Part shown: piece by piece, positions 43,846-52,882 of the stretch
Numbering within the stretch: the stretch's first letter is position 1
Layout: every line of letters begins with the position of its first letter
Assembly (NCBI RefSeq): GCF_900101625.1
Contig: NZ_FMYZ01000009.1
Coordinates: forward strand, 143,162-207,161
DNA: 64,000 nucleotides
Source: Cupriavidus sp. YR651
GTDB lineage: Bacteria > Pseudomonadota > Gammaproteobacteria > Burkholderiales > Burkholderiaceae
Direction: 5' to 3'
Position numbers and translations under genes: made by a program
Notes under the pieces: generated by a model
Databases searched by the model: none
Told to the model about the DNA's origin: nothing
Seen by the model: the letters and a program-made list of their open reading frames with translations, nothing else

Positions 43846-44658
43846 TCAGTCGTCGATGGTCTCGTGGACGGCGGCGTTGCCGTGCTTCCAGTACGCAGAC
43901 GCGCGGATGCGCGTCTTGTCGATCCCACGCTCGGCCACCAGATGCTGGCGCACCGCACGCATCGCGGCTGCCTCGCCGGCGGCCCAGACATAACCCTCGC
44001 CTTCTGGCAGGTTCAGCCCGCGCACCGCAGGCACCAGCAGGCTGCCCTCGGCATTGTCTTCGCGATGCAGCCAGTGCACTTCGGCATGGGGTCCGGTGGC
44101 CAGCGGAACCTGCGCCGCGGCATCGGGCACCTCGGCCACCACGATCACACGGGCATCGGGGCCCAGTTCCTCCACGCGCCGGCCGATGGCCGGCAACGCG
44201 GTGTCATCGCCGATCAGCAGATGCCAGTCAAATTCGCGCGAGATCATGAACGACCCGCGCGGGCCGCCCACGCCCAGATACTGGCCGGCCCGGGCCTGCG
44301 CCGCCCAGGTGGACGCCGGGCCATCGCCATGCAGCACGAACTCGATATCGAGCTCCTGCGCGACGGGGTCGTGGCGGCGCGGCGTGTAGTCGCGCGCCTG
44401 CGGACGCGGCTGGCCTTCGGGGAACACGATGCCGTCGGGGCCGACTTGCGGCAGCACGGGCTTCTCCGCACCCGGCGCCGGGAAAAACACCTTCATATGG
44501 TCGTCGAAAGACCCGGAGACGAAGTCCGCCAGGTCTGCGCCGCCCAGGGTCACGCGCAACATCTGCGACGACACCCGCTGCGTGCGCAATACCTGCAGCA
44601 GGCGCATCTTGAGCGGATGACGGACGCGCTGGACGGTCAGGTCACGAGAAACAGTCAT
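43846..44658 (-). CDS. yqjH: NADPH-dependent ferric-siderophore reductase (SIP family, YqjH-like)
   Basis: A 270-residue siderophore-interacting protein that reduces ferric chelates with NAD(P)H. The FAD-binding core has ARDYTPRRHDP (the RxYTxR motif) and LHGDGPASTWAAQARAGQYLGVGGPRG. The NADPH lobe shows LIGDDTALPAIGRRVEEL, and GYVWAAGEAAAMRAVRQHL lies near the C-terminus. I use ATG 44658 because a short ribosome site precedes it; an open N-terminal extension to 44739 is Pro/Ser-rich and unlikely. It is downstream of, and codirectional with, a His-rich PadR regulator, the YqjI/YqjH arrangement. Confidence 0.87.
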   Translation of the reverse strand: MTVSRDLTVQRVRHPLKMRLLQVLRTQRVSSQMLRVTLGGADLADFVSGSFDDHMKVFFPAPGAEKPVLPQVGPDGIVFPEGQPRPQARDYTPRRHDPVAQELDIEFVLHGDGPASTWAAQARAGQYLGVGGPRGSFMISREFDWHLLIGDDTALPAIGRRVEELGPDARVIVVAEVPDAAAQVPLATGPHAEVHWLHREDNAEGSLLVPAVRGLNLPEGEGYVWAAGEAAAMRAVRQHLVAERGIDKTRIRASAYWKHGNAAVHETIDD

Positions 44659-44823
44659 GGAATTCCTAGGAGAGAGGCCGCCGGCCGGCGCGGGCGGCAA
44701 GGACAGTCTGGAAAACAGGAGCGAAATGGCCGGCGTCATCGCTGTCCTTTTGTGGGCGTGTCAGCAGGCCTTGTCGATGCCTGCTGGCTTGTTGTCGCAA
44801 TCGCAGTCCGATTCGGCGAGCGA

Positions 44824-45642
44824 TCAGGTTCCCGATCCGTTGTCCGGCGGGTTGGCTGATGGGTTGGCTGATTTGCCGGCCGCCTCGATCTCGTCCGCCG
44901 CGCGGGCGAGGATCGCGGCGATGCGGCGCTGCTCGTCCGGCGACGCCTCGCTGCGCTGCGCCAGCACCTGCTTGAGCCGTACACGCGCCGCCACGAACTC
45001 CGGCAGCCAGCCGCCCTGCTCGGGCTCGCGCTGCGGGGTGCCGCTCATGGCACGGCGCATCCAGTCCATCTTGCGCGCCACGTGCTGGAGCTTGCCGACC
45101 ATCATGTCCAGCCGCTCGCGGTGCTCGGCCAGATAGGCGCGCCCCGCGTCGGACAGGTGATAGCGCTTCTTGTTGCCTTCCGTGTCGACCGTGGCGTAGC
45201 CCAGGTCTTCCAGGAAAGTCAGTGCGGGATAGACCACGCCGGGGCTCGGCTTGTAGAAGCCGCCGGTGCGGGTCTCCAGCGCCTTGATCAGCTCGTAGCC
45301 GTGGGATGGCTTTTCGTCAAGCAGGGACAGCAGCAGCAACTGGAGATCGTCCGCGCTGAACTTGCGGCCACGGCGCCAGCCGTCCCCATCGAAGCCGTCC
45401 GAGCCATCCCAGTCGCCACCGCCGCCCTGCGACCAGAAGCCACCGCCGCGCCGGCCGATGGCGTGAATCCAGAAATGCGATGAGAAACGGGAGAAAGCGC
45501 GGGCGACATCGCGGACGTCGCCAAAGAAGGGATCGGCCCGCTCGTGATCGCGGCGCCGGTCATGGCCGCATCGCCCCGATTCGTGGTGATGGCCGTGCTG
45601 GCCGTGATGGTGGCCGTGGGAAGAACCGAACTGGTGTCGCAT
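44824..45642 (-). CDS. yqjI: PadR-family regulator with His-rich metal-binding N-terminus (YqjI-like)
   Basis: A 272-residue regulator. The N-terminus is rich in His (HGHHHGQHGHHHESGRCGH), followed by a Gly/Asp-rich spacer, then a PadR winged helix (DLQLLLLSLLDEKPSHGYELIKALETRTGGFYKPSPGVVYPALTFLEDLGYA). In E. coli, YqjI has the same layout and represses the ferric reductase gene yqjH in response to nickel. Here the reductase gene follows on the same strand 165 bp downstream. Palindromes lie directly upstream of the ATG. Response to nickel or another transition metal is inference from the His-rich tail. Confidence 0.85.
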   Translation of the reverse strand: MRHQFGSSHGHHHGQHGHHHESGRCGHDRRRDHERADPFFGDVRDVARAFSRFSSHFWIHAIGRRGGGFWSQGGGGDWDGSDGFDGDGWRRGRKFSADDLQLLLLSLLDEKPSHGYELIKALETRTGGFYKPSPGVVYPALTFLEDLGYATVDTEGNKKRYHLSDAGRAYLAEHRERLDMMVGKLQHVARKMDWMRRAMSGTPQREPEQGGWLPEFVAARVRLKQVLAQRSEASPDEQRRIAAILARAADEIEAAGKSANPSANPPDNGSGT

Positions 45643-45651
45643 GGTGCACTC

Positions 45652-45694
45652 CGATATGTCGTAAGACGTATCGTAAGATATATATCGTACGATA
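45652..45694. promoter_or_regulatory. palindromic operator candidates upstream of the PadR regulator
   Basis: Two adjoining palindromes. The first (45652-45673) has CGATA...TATCG outer arms and GTC...GAC inner arms; the second, TATCGTACGATA (45683-45694), is perfect. GATATATATC lies between them. This AT-rich patch sits 10-52 bp before the PadR start and about 105 bp before the divergent SDR gene, so it could control both. It is a likely autoregulatory site for the YqjI-like protein. Confidence 0.65.
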
Positions 45695-45799
45695 TAAAGT
45701 CAAGGAAACCTTGGCGGTCTGCGGTGCGTGTGCAGCGATGGAGTTCCTGTCACAATGCAAGTCACTTGGCCCACCCAACCCTGGCAGGAGGAGACCACC

Positions 45800-46528
45800 A
45801 TGCCCGACAAGAAAGCCATCCTCGTAGTAGGCGCCGGCGACGCCACTGGCGGCGCCATTGCCCGACGTTTCGCACGCGAGGGCTACGTCGCCTGCGTGAC
45901 GCGTCGCAGCGCCGACAAGCTCGCGCCGCTGGTCGACCAGATCCGCGCCGAGGGCGGCGAGGCGCACGCGTTCGGCTGCGACGCGCGCAAGGAGGAAGAA
46001 ACCGTCGCGCTGATCGAACGCATCGAGCGCGAGATCGGGCCGCTGGAGGTAGCGGTGTTCAACATCGGCGCCAACGTGAATTTTCCGATTCTGGAAACCA
46101 CGTCGCGCGTCTACTTCAAGGTGTGGGAAATGGCGTGCTTCGGCGGCTTCCTGATGGGCCGCGAGGCTGCGCGCGTGATGGTGCCGCGCCAGCGCGGCTC
46201 GATCTTCTTCACGGGCGCCACGGCCAGCACGCGCGGACGCGAAGGCATGTCCGCGTTTTCCGGCGCCAAGCACGCGCTGCGCGCCCTGGCGCAGAGCATG
46301 GCGCGCGAACTGGGCCCCAGGAATATCCACGTGGCGCACCTGATCATCGATGCCGCCATCGACACCGCGTTTATCCGCGACACCTTCCCGGAACGCTACG
46401 CGACCAAGGCGCAGGACGGCATCGTCAATCCGGAACATATCGCCGACACCTACTGGATGCTCCACCAGCAGCCGCGCGACGCCTGGACGCACGAGCTGGA
46501 TATCCGGCCGTGGATGGAGCGCTGGTAA
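45800..46528 (+). CDS. short-chain dehydrogenase/reductase family protein with Phe at the catalytic Tyr
   Basis: A 242-residue Rossmann-fold SDR. The cofactor loop is VVGAGDATGGAIARRFA (residues 9-25) with FNIGANVNF at the NAG position. The usual YxxxK reads FSGAK, with Phe153 in place of the catalytic Tyr and Lys157 kept; TGATAS (138-143) replaces the usual Ser strand. Such sequences are a known SDR subgroup of unclear activity. The start at 45800 is firm (GGCAGGAGGAGACC upstream). The DsbA-fold isomerase gene follows after 58 nt, so the two may share a pathway for aromatic or thiol compounds. Confidence 0.82.
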   Translation: MPDKKAILVVGAGDATGGAIARRFAREGYVACVTRRSADKLAPLVDQIRAEGGEAHAFGCDARKEEETVALIERIEREIGPLEVAVFNIGANVNFPILETTSRVYFKVWEMACFGGFLMGREAARVMVPRQRGSIFFTGATASTRGREGMSAFSGAKHALRALAQSMARELGPRNIHVAHLIIDAAIDTAFIRDTFPERYATKAQDGIVNPEHIADTYWMLHQQPRDAWTHELDIRPWMERW

Positions 46529-46586
46529 CCGTCCCCGCCAACCCAACCGATTTCCACACACGACACGCCCCCAACGGAGACATGCA

Positions 46587-47180
46587 ATGAGCAAGCAGGT
46601 GGAATTCTTCTTCGACTTCGGCAGCCCCTACTCCTACCTCGCCTACAAGGAACTCCCCCGCGTGGCGGCGCGCACCGGCGCCACCATCGTCTGGCGGCCC
46701 ATGTTGCTGGGTGGCGTGTTCAAGGCCACTGGCAACCACAGCCCGGCGGAGATCCCCGCCAAGAGCGAATGGTCAAATTCGGATACGGCGCGCTGGGCCC
46801 GGCGCTACGACGTGCCGTTCCGGCAGAACCCGTTCTTCCCGATCAACACGCTGGCGCTGATGCGCGGCGCGATCGGCTACCAGCGCAAGGGCGAGGCCGA
46901 CTTTCACCGCTATGTGGACGCGGTATTCAGTGCGATGTGGGAACAGGGCAAGAACCTCAACGACCCGAACGAGATCGGCAAGGTTCTGGTCGGCGCCGGG
47001 CTGGACCCGCGCGAAGCGATGGCCATGCTCGACGACCCCGAGGTCAAGGGCGAGCTGAAACGCGTGACGGAGGCCGCCGTGGCGCGCGGCATCTTCGGCG
47101 CGCCGAGCTTCATCGTCGATGGGGAACTGTTCTGGGGCAACGACCGCCTGCTGTTCGTGGAGGAAATGCTGGCGGCGTAA
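46587..47180 (+). CDS. 2-hydroxychromene-2-carboxylate isomerase-family protein (DsbA fold)
   Basis: A 197-residue DsbA-fold, glutathione-S-transferase kappa-like protein. FFFDFGSPYSYLAYKEL holds the glutathione-activating Ser, and IFGAPSFIVDGELFWGNDRL is the conserved cis-Pro end of the family. NahD-type members isomerise 2-hydroxychromene-2-carboxylate in naphthalene breakdown, but most homologs have unknown substrates. It follows the SDR gene by 58 nt on the same strand, with GGAGACATGCA as ribosome site. Confidence 0.87.
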   Translation: MSKQVEFFFDFGSPYSYLAYKELPRVAARTGATIVWRPMLLGGVFKATGNHSPAEIPAKSEWSNSDTARWARRYDVPFRQNPFFPINTLALMRGAIGYQRKGEADFHRYVDAVFSAMWEQGKNLNDPNEIGKVLVGAGLDPREAMAMLDDPEVKGELKRVTEAAVARGIFGAPSFIVDGELFWGNDRLLFVEEMLAA

Positions 47181-47334
47181 GCCCGTCCGCCCCGTCGCGT
47201 GGCGGGGATGGACGGCTGAGGAAGGAAGACGCCCGCATCGCCCGTACATCGGGCGGCGGGCATCCAGCCTGGTGGGGATTCGCCTTCGCGGACGGCGCGA
47301 AGGCGTTCAGCGAATGATCGACGCGCTGCGACCG

Positions 47335-48882
47335 TCAGGCCGCCAGGCGGAACGTGGTGACCGCGGCGGCAAGCTGGTTGGCCTGCGACTCCAGCGAATC
47401 GGCCGCGGCGGCGGCCTGCTCCACGAGCGCCGCGTTTTGCTGGTTCACCTGCTCCATCTGCGACACCGCCTCGCTGACCTGGACGATGCCACCGGACTGC
47501 TCCTGCGACGCCGCCGAGATCTCGTTGACCGTCGCGGCCAGGCGCTTCACTGCATCGACGATCTCTTCGATGGTGCTGCCGGCCTGCTCCACCTGCGCGC
47601 TGCCCGCGTCCACCTTGCCCACCGACGAGTCGATCAGCGTCTTGATTTCCTTGGCTGCCCCGGCGCTGCGCTGGGCCAGCGCCCGCACTTCACCAGCCAC
47701 CACCGCAAAGCCACGGCCCTGCTCGCCCGCACGCGCCGCTTCCACGGCGGCGTTCAGCGCCAGGATATTGGTCTGGAAGGCGATGCCGTCGATGACGCCG
47801 ATGATATCGACGACCTTCTGCGAGCTGGCGTTGATTTCGCTCATCGTATGCACCACGCCGCGCACCACGTCGCCGCCGCGCGTCGCCAGGTCGGCGGCAT
47901 TGCGGGCCAGCTCGCTGGCGCGGGCGGCGCTCTCCGCATTGTTGCCCACGGTGGACGTCAGTTGCTCCATGCTGGCAGCGGTCTGCTCCAGCGCGGACGA
48001 TTGCTCCTCCGTGCGCGACGACAGATCAGTATTGCCGGCGGCGATCTCGCGCGCACCGATCGTCACGGCATCGGACCCGGCGCGGACTTTCATCACGGTC
48101 TGGGTCAGGCCGGCCTGCATGCGCGACAACGCGCCCAGCAGCTGGCCGATCTCGTTCTTGCCGGCCGGCGGCACCTCGATGGTCAGGTCGCCGTCCGCCA
48201 CGCGCATGATCAGGCCGCAGGCCTGGTTCAGCGGCGCCACCACCAGGCGACGCAGCGCCAGATGCACCACCACGATCAGCAGCACGGACGCCGACAGGCC
48301 GACGATCACCAGCACCACCACGCGGCTGAGGCGGCTGCGATCGTCGTGGATCTCCTGCTCGTTGAGCTGGCTCGCCAGCGCCTGGAACCGTTCCACGCCG
48401 ACCGTATACTTGGCGCCGGACGACGTGATGTCCTTGTCGTTGATCGCCGCGTAACCGGCCGGATCATTGTTGCGCAGCGCGTTCAGCGCGCGCTGCACGG
48501 CGTCCATATGGGCGCGGCCCGCGCTGACGATCTCCTCGCGCGTGGAGCCGTCCTGGCCGGGAAAGGCGGGGGCCTTCTCGAAGGCATCGAGTTCCCCGGT
48601 CGACTTCCCGATCGATTTCTCCGCGCTGCCGATCGCGTCCGTATTGACGCCGCCGCCTTCCTTGGCGGAGCTGTAGGCACGGGTCAGCGCCGAGCGCGCG
48701 CGGGTCATGTCCTTGTACGCGTCATTGAGCAGCAAGGCGCGCTGGGCGATCAGGTGGATGCGCTCGGCGGATGCACTCGATGCGTGCAACTGGCTGACGC
48801 CCAACGCGGCGCCAAAGACGATCATTAGTCCGAAGACCACCAGGGTGGCCAGCAGGCCATGGCGGATGCTTATGTTGTTCAT
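47335..48882 (-). CDS. methyl-accepting chemotaxis protein (Tar-like)
   Basis: A 515-residue chemoreceptor. TM1 (LLATLVVFGLMIVFGAALGV) and TM2 (VVVLVIVGLSASVLLIVVVHLAL) flank a periplasmic four-helix sensor of TarH type (residues about 30-185). HAMP and the methylation and signalling helices follow, with the tip VDIIGVIDGIAFQTNILALNAAVEAARAGEQGRGFAVVAGEVR. There is no C-terminal NWETF-type pentapeptide for CheR tethering. The ligand is unknown. It is monocistronic; no che genes are nearby. Confidence 0.9.
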   Translation of the reverse strand: MNNISIRHGLLATLVVFGLMIVFGAALGVSQLHASSASAERIHLIAQRALLLNDAYKDMTRARSALTRAYSSAKEGGGVNTDAIGSAEKSIGKSTGELDAFEKAPAFPGQDGSTREEIVSAGRAHMDAVQRALNALRNNDPAGYAAINDKDITSSGAKYTVGVERFQALASQLNEQEIHDDRSRLSRVVVLVIVGLSASVLLIVVVHLALRRLVVAPLNQACGLIMRVADGDLTIEVPPAGKNEIGQLLGALSRMQAGLTQTVMKVRAGSDAVTIGAREIAAGNTDLSSRTEEQSSALEQTAASMEQLTSTVGNNAESAARASELARNAADLATRGGDVVRGVVHTMSEINASSQKVVDIIGVIDGIAFQTNILALNAAVEAARAGEQGRGFAVVAGEVRALAQRSAGAAKEIKTLIDSSVGKVDAGSAQVEQAGSTIEEIVDAVKRLAATVNEISAASQEQSGGIVQVSEAVSQMEQVNQQNAALVEQAAAAADSLESQANQLAAAVTTFRLAA

Positions 48883-49124
48883 GAGGGGGGCTCAACTCGA
48901 TCAGGTCCAGTTCAGTCTTATCGACGGCCCGCCAACAACCTTGAGCATCGTTGCACGCAATTTGCGTTACATCAAATTCAGGGCTCAAGGCGAGAACATG
49001 TGTGGACACTGGCGCCCGATTCCGCATGTCTGCCAGCCAGGCCCTGTCGCCCGAATCACGAACGCCCGGAATCATCGAAAACCCCAGAACCCTCCCGGAT
49101 GTGCGGACGCCCGGACGCAGGCGC

Positions 49125-49625
49125 TCAGACGTAGGCGATCAGCCGGCCCGCGCAGATCACCAGTGACCACGTCAGCAGCGACAACACGGCGCACGTGCGC
49201 GCGCCGGCCGGCGGCGGCCGGTCGGTCTCCCATCCGGCATCGCCGGCATGTAGCTGCCGGTAGGGACCCATGTGGAACCATGCGGCATTGGCCAGCCCCA
49301 ACACGATCAGCAACAGCTTGACCAGGAAGGCCCGGTTGACGATGAGCTCGTCGGCATGTGCCATGAACAGCAACGCGCCGCTGGCCAGGATCGCCAGGAA
49401 GCCGGCCACCGACGCCGGCAGCGCGTGGCGCAGCAGCGTGGTCACGGGCAATTGCCGCCCCAGTCCCGCCAGCCGGAGATCGACCACGACGATGGACCCG
49501 AACAGCAACGCCATGCCGGCCAGGTGCACGATCTCCAGCAACGGGTAGGCCCATGCGGACGCCCGCAGCGCCACGGACAGCGGGAGCGCCGCGAGCTGGG
49601 CGCCCCATGCGCTCAGTTGCTCCAT
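49125..49625 (-). CDS. four-helix membrane protein, DUF6644-like
   Basis: A 166-residue integral membrane protein with four hydrophobic segments. His-containing helices (YPLLEIVHLAGMALLFGSIVVVDL and FLAILASGALLFMAHADELIVN) might bind haem or a metal, as in CopD-like proteins. The family resembles DUF6644. It lies directly downstream of a DUF6152-like exported protein gene (9 bp gap), a pairing I recall in other genomes. The two are likely functional partners; what they do is unknown. Confidence 0.7.
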   Translation of the reverse strand: MEQLSAWGAQLAALPLSVALRASAWAYPLLEIVHLAGMALLFGSIVVVDLRLAGLGRQLPVTTLLRHALPASVAGFLAILASGALLFMAHADELIVNRAFLVKLLLIVLGLANAAWFHMGPYRQLHAGDAGWETDRPPPAGARTCAVLSLLTWSLVICAGRLIAYV

Positions 49626-49634
49626 GCCGGACGC

Positions 49635-50039
49635 CTAGCGGAGCTCGACCGTCTGGCCGCCGTCAAGCGTGATCCGTTCCACCCGCATTTCACCGGCTTT
49701 TTCCTTGCTGGCGTAGCCGATCATGGTGACCTGCTTGCCCACCGCCACTTTCTCCGCCGTGGCGCCGCGCGACTCCATGCGCGACACCGGCGCCAGCACG
49801 GCCAGCCACTCCTTGCCCTGCGCGTTCACGCGGATCATCGCGTGCGGGTTCTCGTAGCGGGACTCCACCACTTTGCCGGTCACCGTCAACGGCTTGGTCT
49901 CGTCGTAGGTGGACCAGCCATGATGGGCGATGGCGGGCAGACTGGCTGCCACCAGCGCGGCGCTGCCGGCCAGCAACAGCGTGGCACGGGTCAGTTGCCG
50001 GAAGGTTTTCCGCGTGGTTGGGTGCGTGGGTTGTCGCAT
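49635..50039 (-). CDS. exported DUF6152-like protein
   Basis: A 134-residue exported protein. The signal peptide (LLLAGSAALVAASLPAIA) ends just before HHGWSTYD, the mature N-terminal signature of DUF6152, where the His pair could bind copper. An OB-like beta-domain follows (LTVTGKVVESRYENPHAMIRV). It starts 14 nt after the stop of the TPR gene and 9 nt before the DUF6644-like gene, so the three may be one leftward transcript. The metal role is inferred. Confidence 0.75.
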   Translation of the reverse strand: MRQPTHPTTRKTFRQLTRATLLLAGSAALVAASLPAIAHHGWSTYDETKPLTVTGKVVESRYENPHAMIRVNAQGKEWLAVLAPVSRMESRGATAEKVAVGKQVTMIGYASKEKAGEMRVERITLDGGQTVELR

Positions 50040-50053
50040 CGGCGTATCTCCAG

Positions 50054-51412
50054 TCAGTGGGTAACGGATCGGACTACGGATCGGCTATCGCGGGCCCGAC
50101 GCGCCAGCGCGCCCAGGCTCGGATTCGTGGGATTCATCGGTTTCGCCGCGGTGCGTTCCGCGACCAGGGCTTCGGCCAGGCTGGCGCGGCCACCCCGCAG
50201 CGCGGCTTCGATCAGCGTCAGATTGAAGACGTCGCGCTGCGCATGGCTGCCGCCAAAGCGATGGGCGATCAGGCGCACCGGCATCAGCAGGTCGATCGTG
50301 GTGCCGTAGTCGCCCCGCTCGAAGGCGATCAACGCGTCGGCCACGGGCACGCCGACGTCGCGCGTCATCATCGCGTTGGTGCCGCTGCCCAGCGCCGCGC
50401 CCGCCATGGCCGCGCGGATCTCCACGACGTCGGCCGTGCGGCCCGCGCCCAGGCACGCCATGATCGCGTGGACGTCGTTGAACGCGTAATAACCGGCCGC
50501 GCCGCGCGCGTGCCAGTCCTCGGCCACGTCGATCCAGCGATTGCCGACGTCCACGCCGCGCAGATGCAGGCGCCACAGCAGCGCGGCGGCGTCGATGAGA
50601 TCGAGCGCGATGGCCGGGGCCGGCCGCTTCACGTGATCGTCAAAGAGCCTCAGCACATCGTCGTAGCGCTCCTCCTCCATCAGGAACAATGCAAGATGCC
50701 ACCAGTTGTGGACGGCCAGCATGTTGTCCTCGGCCCAGTCGGCGGTGCGCGCCTGCAGCCAGTCGATCCCGGTTTCGAGCCGCCCCTGCATCTCCATCAC
50801 ATGGGCCACGGCATGGATCGCCCACGGATCGCGCGGGTTCAGCGCCACGGCTTCGCGCCCGCGCGCCTCGGCGTCTTCGTAGCGGTTCATCTCCTCCAGG
50901 CCAAAGGCGTGCATGCCCAGCAGGTAGCCATAGCCCGGCAGGTCCCGGTCCCAGTGGGGCAGCACCTGCGCGATGCGGTCGCGCAGCATGGACGACTGGC
51001 CCAGCAGGAAATCGCCGAGGTGGGCGACCTGGATCGCCAGGATGTCACGCGGATAGTCGATGGCGATGTCGCCATAGGCCTGGACGGCTTGCGCGAACCG
51101 GCCGTCCAGCCAGGCGCGTGCCGCGGCAATATGGCGACGCTCGCGTTCATTGGGCCCGGTGCGGATGGATTCGCCGGCCTCCACGCTCTGGCGCAGCATC
51201 GCCTCGGCGGTGCCATCGCCCGACGTGACCATCAGGCCCGCGCGCAGCGCATGGCCCATCGCGAAATCGGGATCGTCGATCAGCGCCGCATCGATGGCGC
51301 CTAGCGGATCGCCGTAATACCCGTGCAATAGCGTCAGCGCCGTCTCGAAGCGCGCGATCGATTGCGGATTGCTCGTGGAGACTTGCAAGCCTCTTGCGTC
51401 CACCTGTGTCAT
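50054..51412 (-). CDS. TPR protein, TTC38-like
   Basis: A 452-residue helical-repeat protein. Features typical of the TTC38 group: LLHGYYGDPLGAIDAALIDDPDFAMGHALRAGL, ERERRHIAAARAWLDGRF and LPGYGYLLGMHAFGLEE, plus WAIHAVAHVMEMQGR and HNWWHLALFLMEE. I use ATG 51412; the frame remains open to 51628 but upstream has no supported start. The molecular function of this family is not established. It lies upstream of the DUF6152/DUF6644 pair on the same strand. Confidence 0.82.
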   Translation of the reverse strand: MTQVDARGLQVSTSNPQSIARFETALTLLHGYYGDPLGAIDAALIDDPDFAMGHALRAGLMVTSGDGTAEAMLRQSVEAGESIRTGPNERERRHIAAARAWLDGRFAQAVQAYGDIAIDYPRDILAIQVAHLGDFLLGQSSMLRDRIAQVLPHWDRDLPGYGYLLGMHAFGLEEMNRYEDAEARGREAVALNPRDPWAIHAVAHVMEMQGRLETGIDWLQARTADWAEDNMLAVHNWWHLALFLMEEERYDDVLRLFDDHVKRPAPAIALDLIDAAALLWRLHLRGVDVGNRWIDVAEDWHARGAAGYYAFNDVHAIMACLGAGRTADVVEIRAAMAGAALGSGTNAMMTRDVGVPVADALIAFERGDYGTTIDLLMPVRLIAHRFGGSHAQRDVFNLTLIEAALRGGRASLAEALVAERTAAKPMNPTNPSLGALARRARDSRSVVRSVTH

Positions 51413-51724
51413 GGCGCCACCCCTTGTTTGCCGGACCGGACATCCAACCACCATCCTAGTTGAGAACGGATGCAGCGCAAGGCGGGGCGTCCCTGAGTAC
51501 CGGGGTGCCGGAGGGGGCCTATTGGTGCATCGCGGGTGCGTCGTTGGCGCATCGTTGGCGCCGCAGTGAGACGCCGGCGCCGCGCGTGCTACGCTGTCGC
51601 TCGCGCCGGTTCCGCGCCGATTCCGCACTCCGAATCGTTCGCAACGGATCGTTCAAGCCGGAACCCGCGCCCTGATTCATGTGCCCGGCTCTCGCCCCAT
51701 TCTTCTGCACCCCATCTCCACCCG

Positions 51725-52882
51725 ATGCCAACTACCATGCCCATCGCCTTCGATCTCCCGCCCGCCGCCCGGCCCGGCCAGCCCGCCGACGCCATCGATA
51801 CGCCCTCGCTGGTGCTGGATCTGGACGTTTTCGCGCGCAACGTGGAGCGCATGCAGGCGGCCGCCGATCAGGCCGGTGTGCACCTGCGCCCCCATGCCAA
51901 GGCCCACAAGTGCCCCGACATCGCGCTGGCACAGGTGGCGCGGGGCGCCGTTGGCATTTGCTGCCAGAAGGTCAGCGAGGCCGTGCCGTTCGTGCGCGCC
52001 GGCATCCGCGACATCCACATCAGCAATGAAATCGCCGGCCCGGCCAAGGCGGCGCTGCTGGCAACGCTGGCCCGGCACGCGCGACTGAGTGTCTGCGTGG
52101 ACGATGCCTCGCAGGTGGACGCGCTGGCCGCGGCCACGCAGGCCGCCGGCACTACGCTCGATGTGTTCGTGGAGATCGACGTCGGCCAGAACCGCTGTGG
52201 CGTGCCCGATGCCGATGCGGCGCTGAAACTGGTGGAGCGCATCGCCGCCCACGCGACGCTCCGGCTGCGGGGGCTGCAGGCCTACCACGGCGGCATCCAG
52301 CATTTGCGCGACTGGGCCGGACGGCGCGAGGCGGCCGCGCAGGCTGCTGGCCGCACGGGCGCCGTGCTGACGCAACTGGAAGCGGCCGGGGTTCGCTGCG
52401 AGGTGGTCACCGGTGGTGGCAGCGGCAGCGTGGAGTTCGACCTGGGCAGCGGCGTGTACACCGAGATCCAGCCGGGCTCTTATGTCTTCATGGATGCGGA
52501 CTACGGCAGCAATGCGTATACCGGCGCGCTGCGCTTCGAGCACAGCCTGTTTATCGCCACCACGGTGATGAGCGTGGCTGCGGGCGATCGCGTGGTGCTG
52601 GATGCCGGGCTGAAGTCGATGGCCGTGGATTCCGGGCTGCCCTGGGTCTGGGCCGATGGCGCCGCGTCGCAGACGCTGGACTATGTGGCCGCCAACGACG
52701 AGCACGGCATCGTCAGGCCCCGGACGGCGAGCCCGAGTGACCTGCCGGCACTGGGCAGCCGCGTGATGCTGGTGCCCGGCCACTGCGATCCCACACTCAA
52801 TCTGTACGACGAGATCGTGGGCATCCGCGCGGGCGTGGTGGAAAGCGTGTGGCCGATTGCGGCACGTGGGCTGAGCCGGTAG
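51725..52882 (+). CDS. DSD1-family PLP enzyme, D-threonine aldolase/D-hydroxyaspartate aldolase type
   Basis: A 385-residue fold-type III PLP enzyme. The PLP Lys is Lys59 in RPHAKAHKC. LQAYHGGIQH and VTGGGSGSVEFDL are phosphate-binding regions. The metal site near the C-terminus reads PGHCDPTLNLYD (His353, Asp355). From memory, D-threonine aldolases use a His-x-Asp pair and D-serine dehydratases His-x-Cys, so aldolase activity is favoured. The divergent TPR gene is not related. ATG 51725 or 51737 are both possible; neither has a strong ribosome site. Confidence 0.83.
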   Translation: MPTTMPIAFDLPPAARPGQPADAIDTPSLVLDLDVFARNVERMQAAADQAGVHLRPHAKAHKCPDIALAQVARGAVGICCQKVSEAVPFVRAGIRDIHISNEIAGPAKAALLATLARHARLSVCVDDASQVDALAAATQAAGTTLDVFVEIDVGQNRCGVPDADAALKLVERIAAHATLRLRGLQAYHGGIQHLRDWAGRREAAAQAAGRTGAVLTQLEAAGVRCEVVTGGGSGSVEFDLGSGVYTEIQPGSYVFMDADYGSNAYTGALRFEHSLFIATTVMSVAAGDRVVLDAGLKSMAVDSGLPWVWADGAASQTLDYVAANDEHGIVRPRTASPSDLPALGSRVMLVPGHCDPTLNLYDEIVGIRAGVVESVWPIAARGLSR

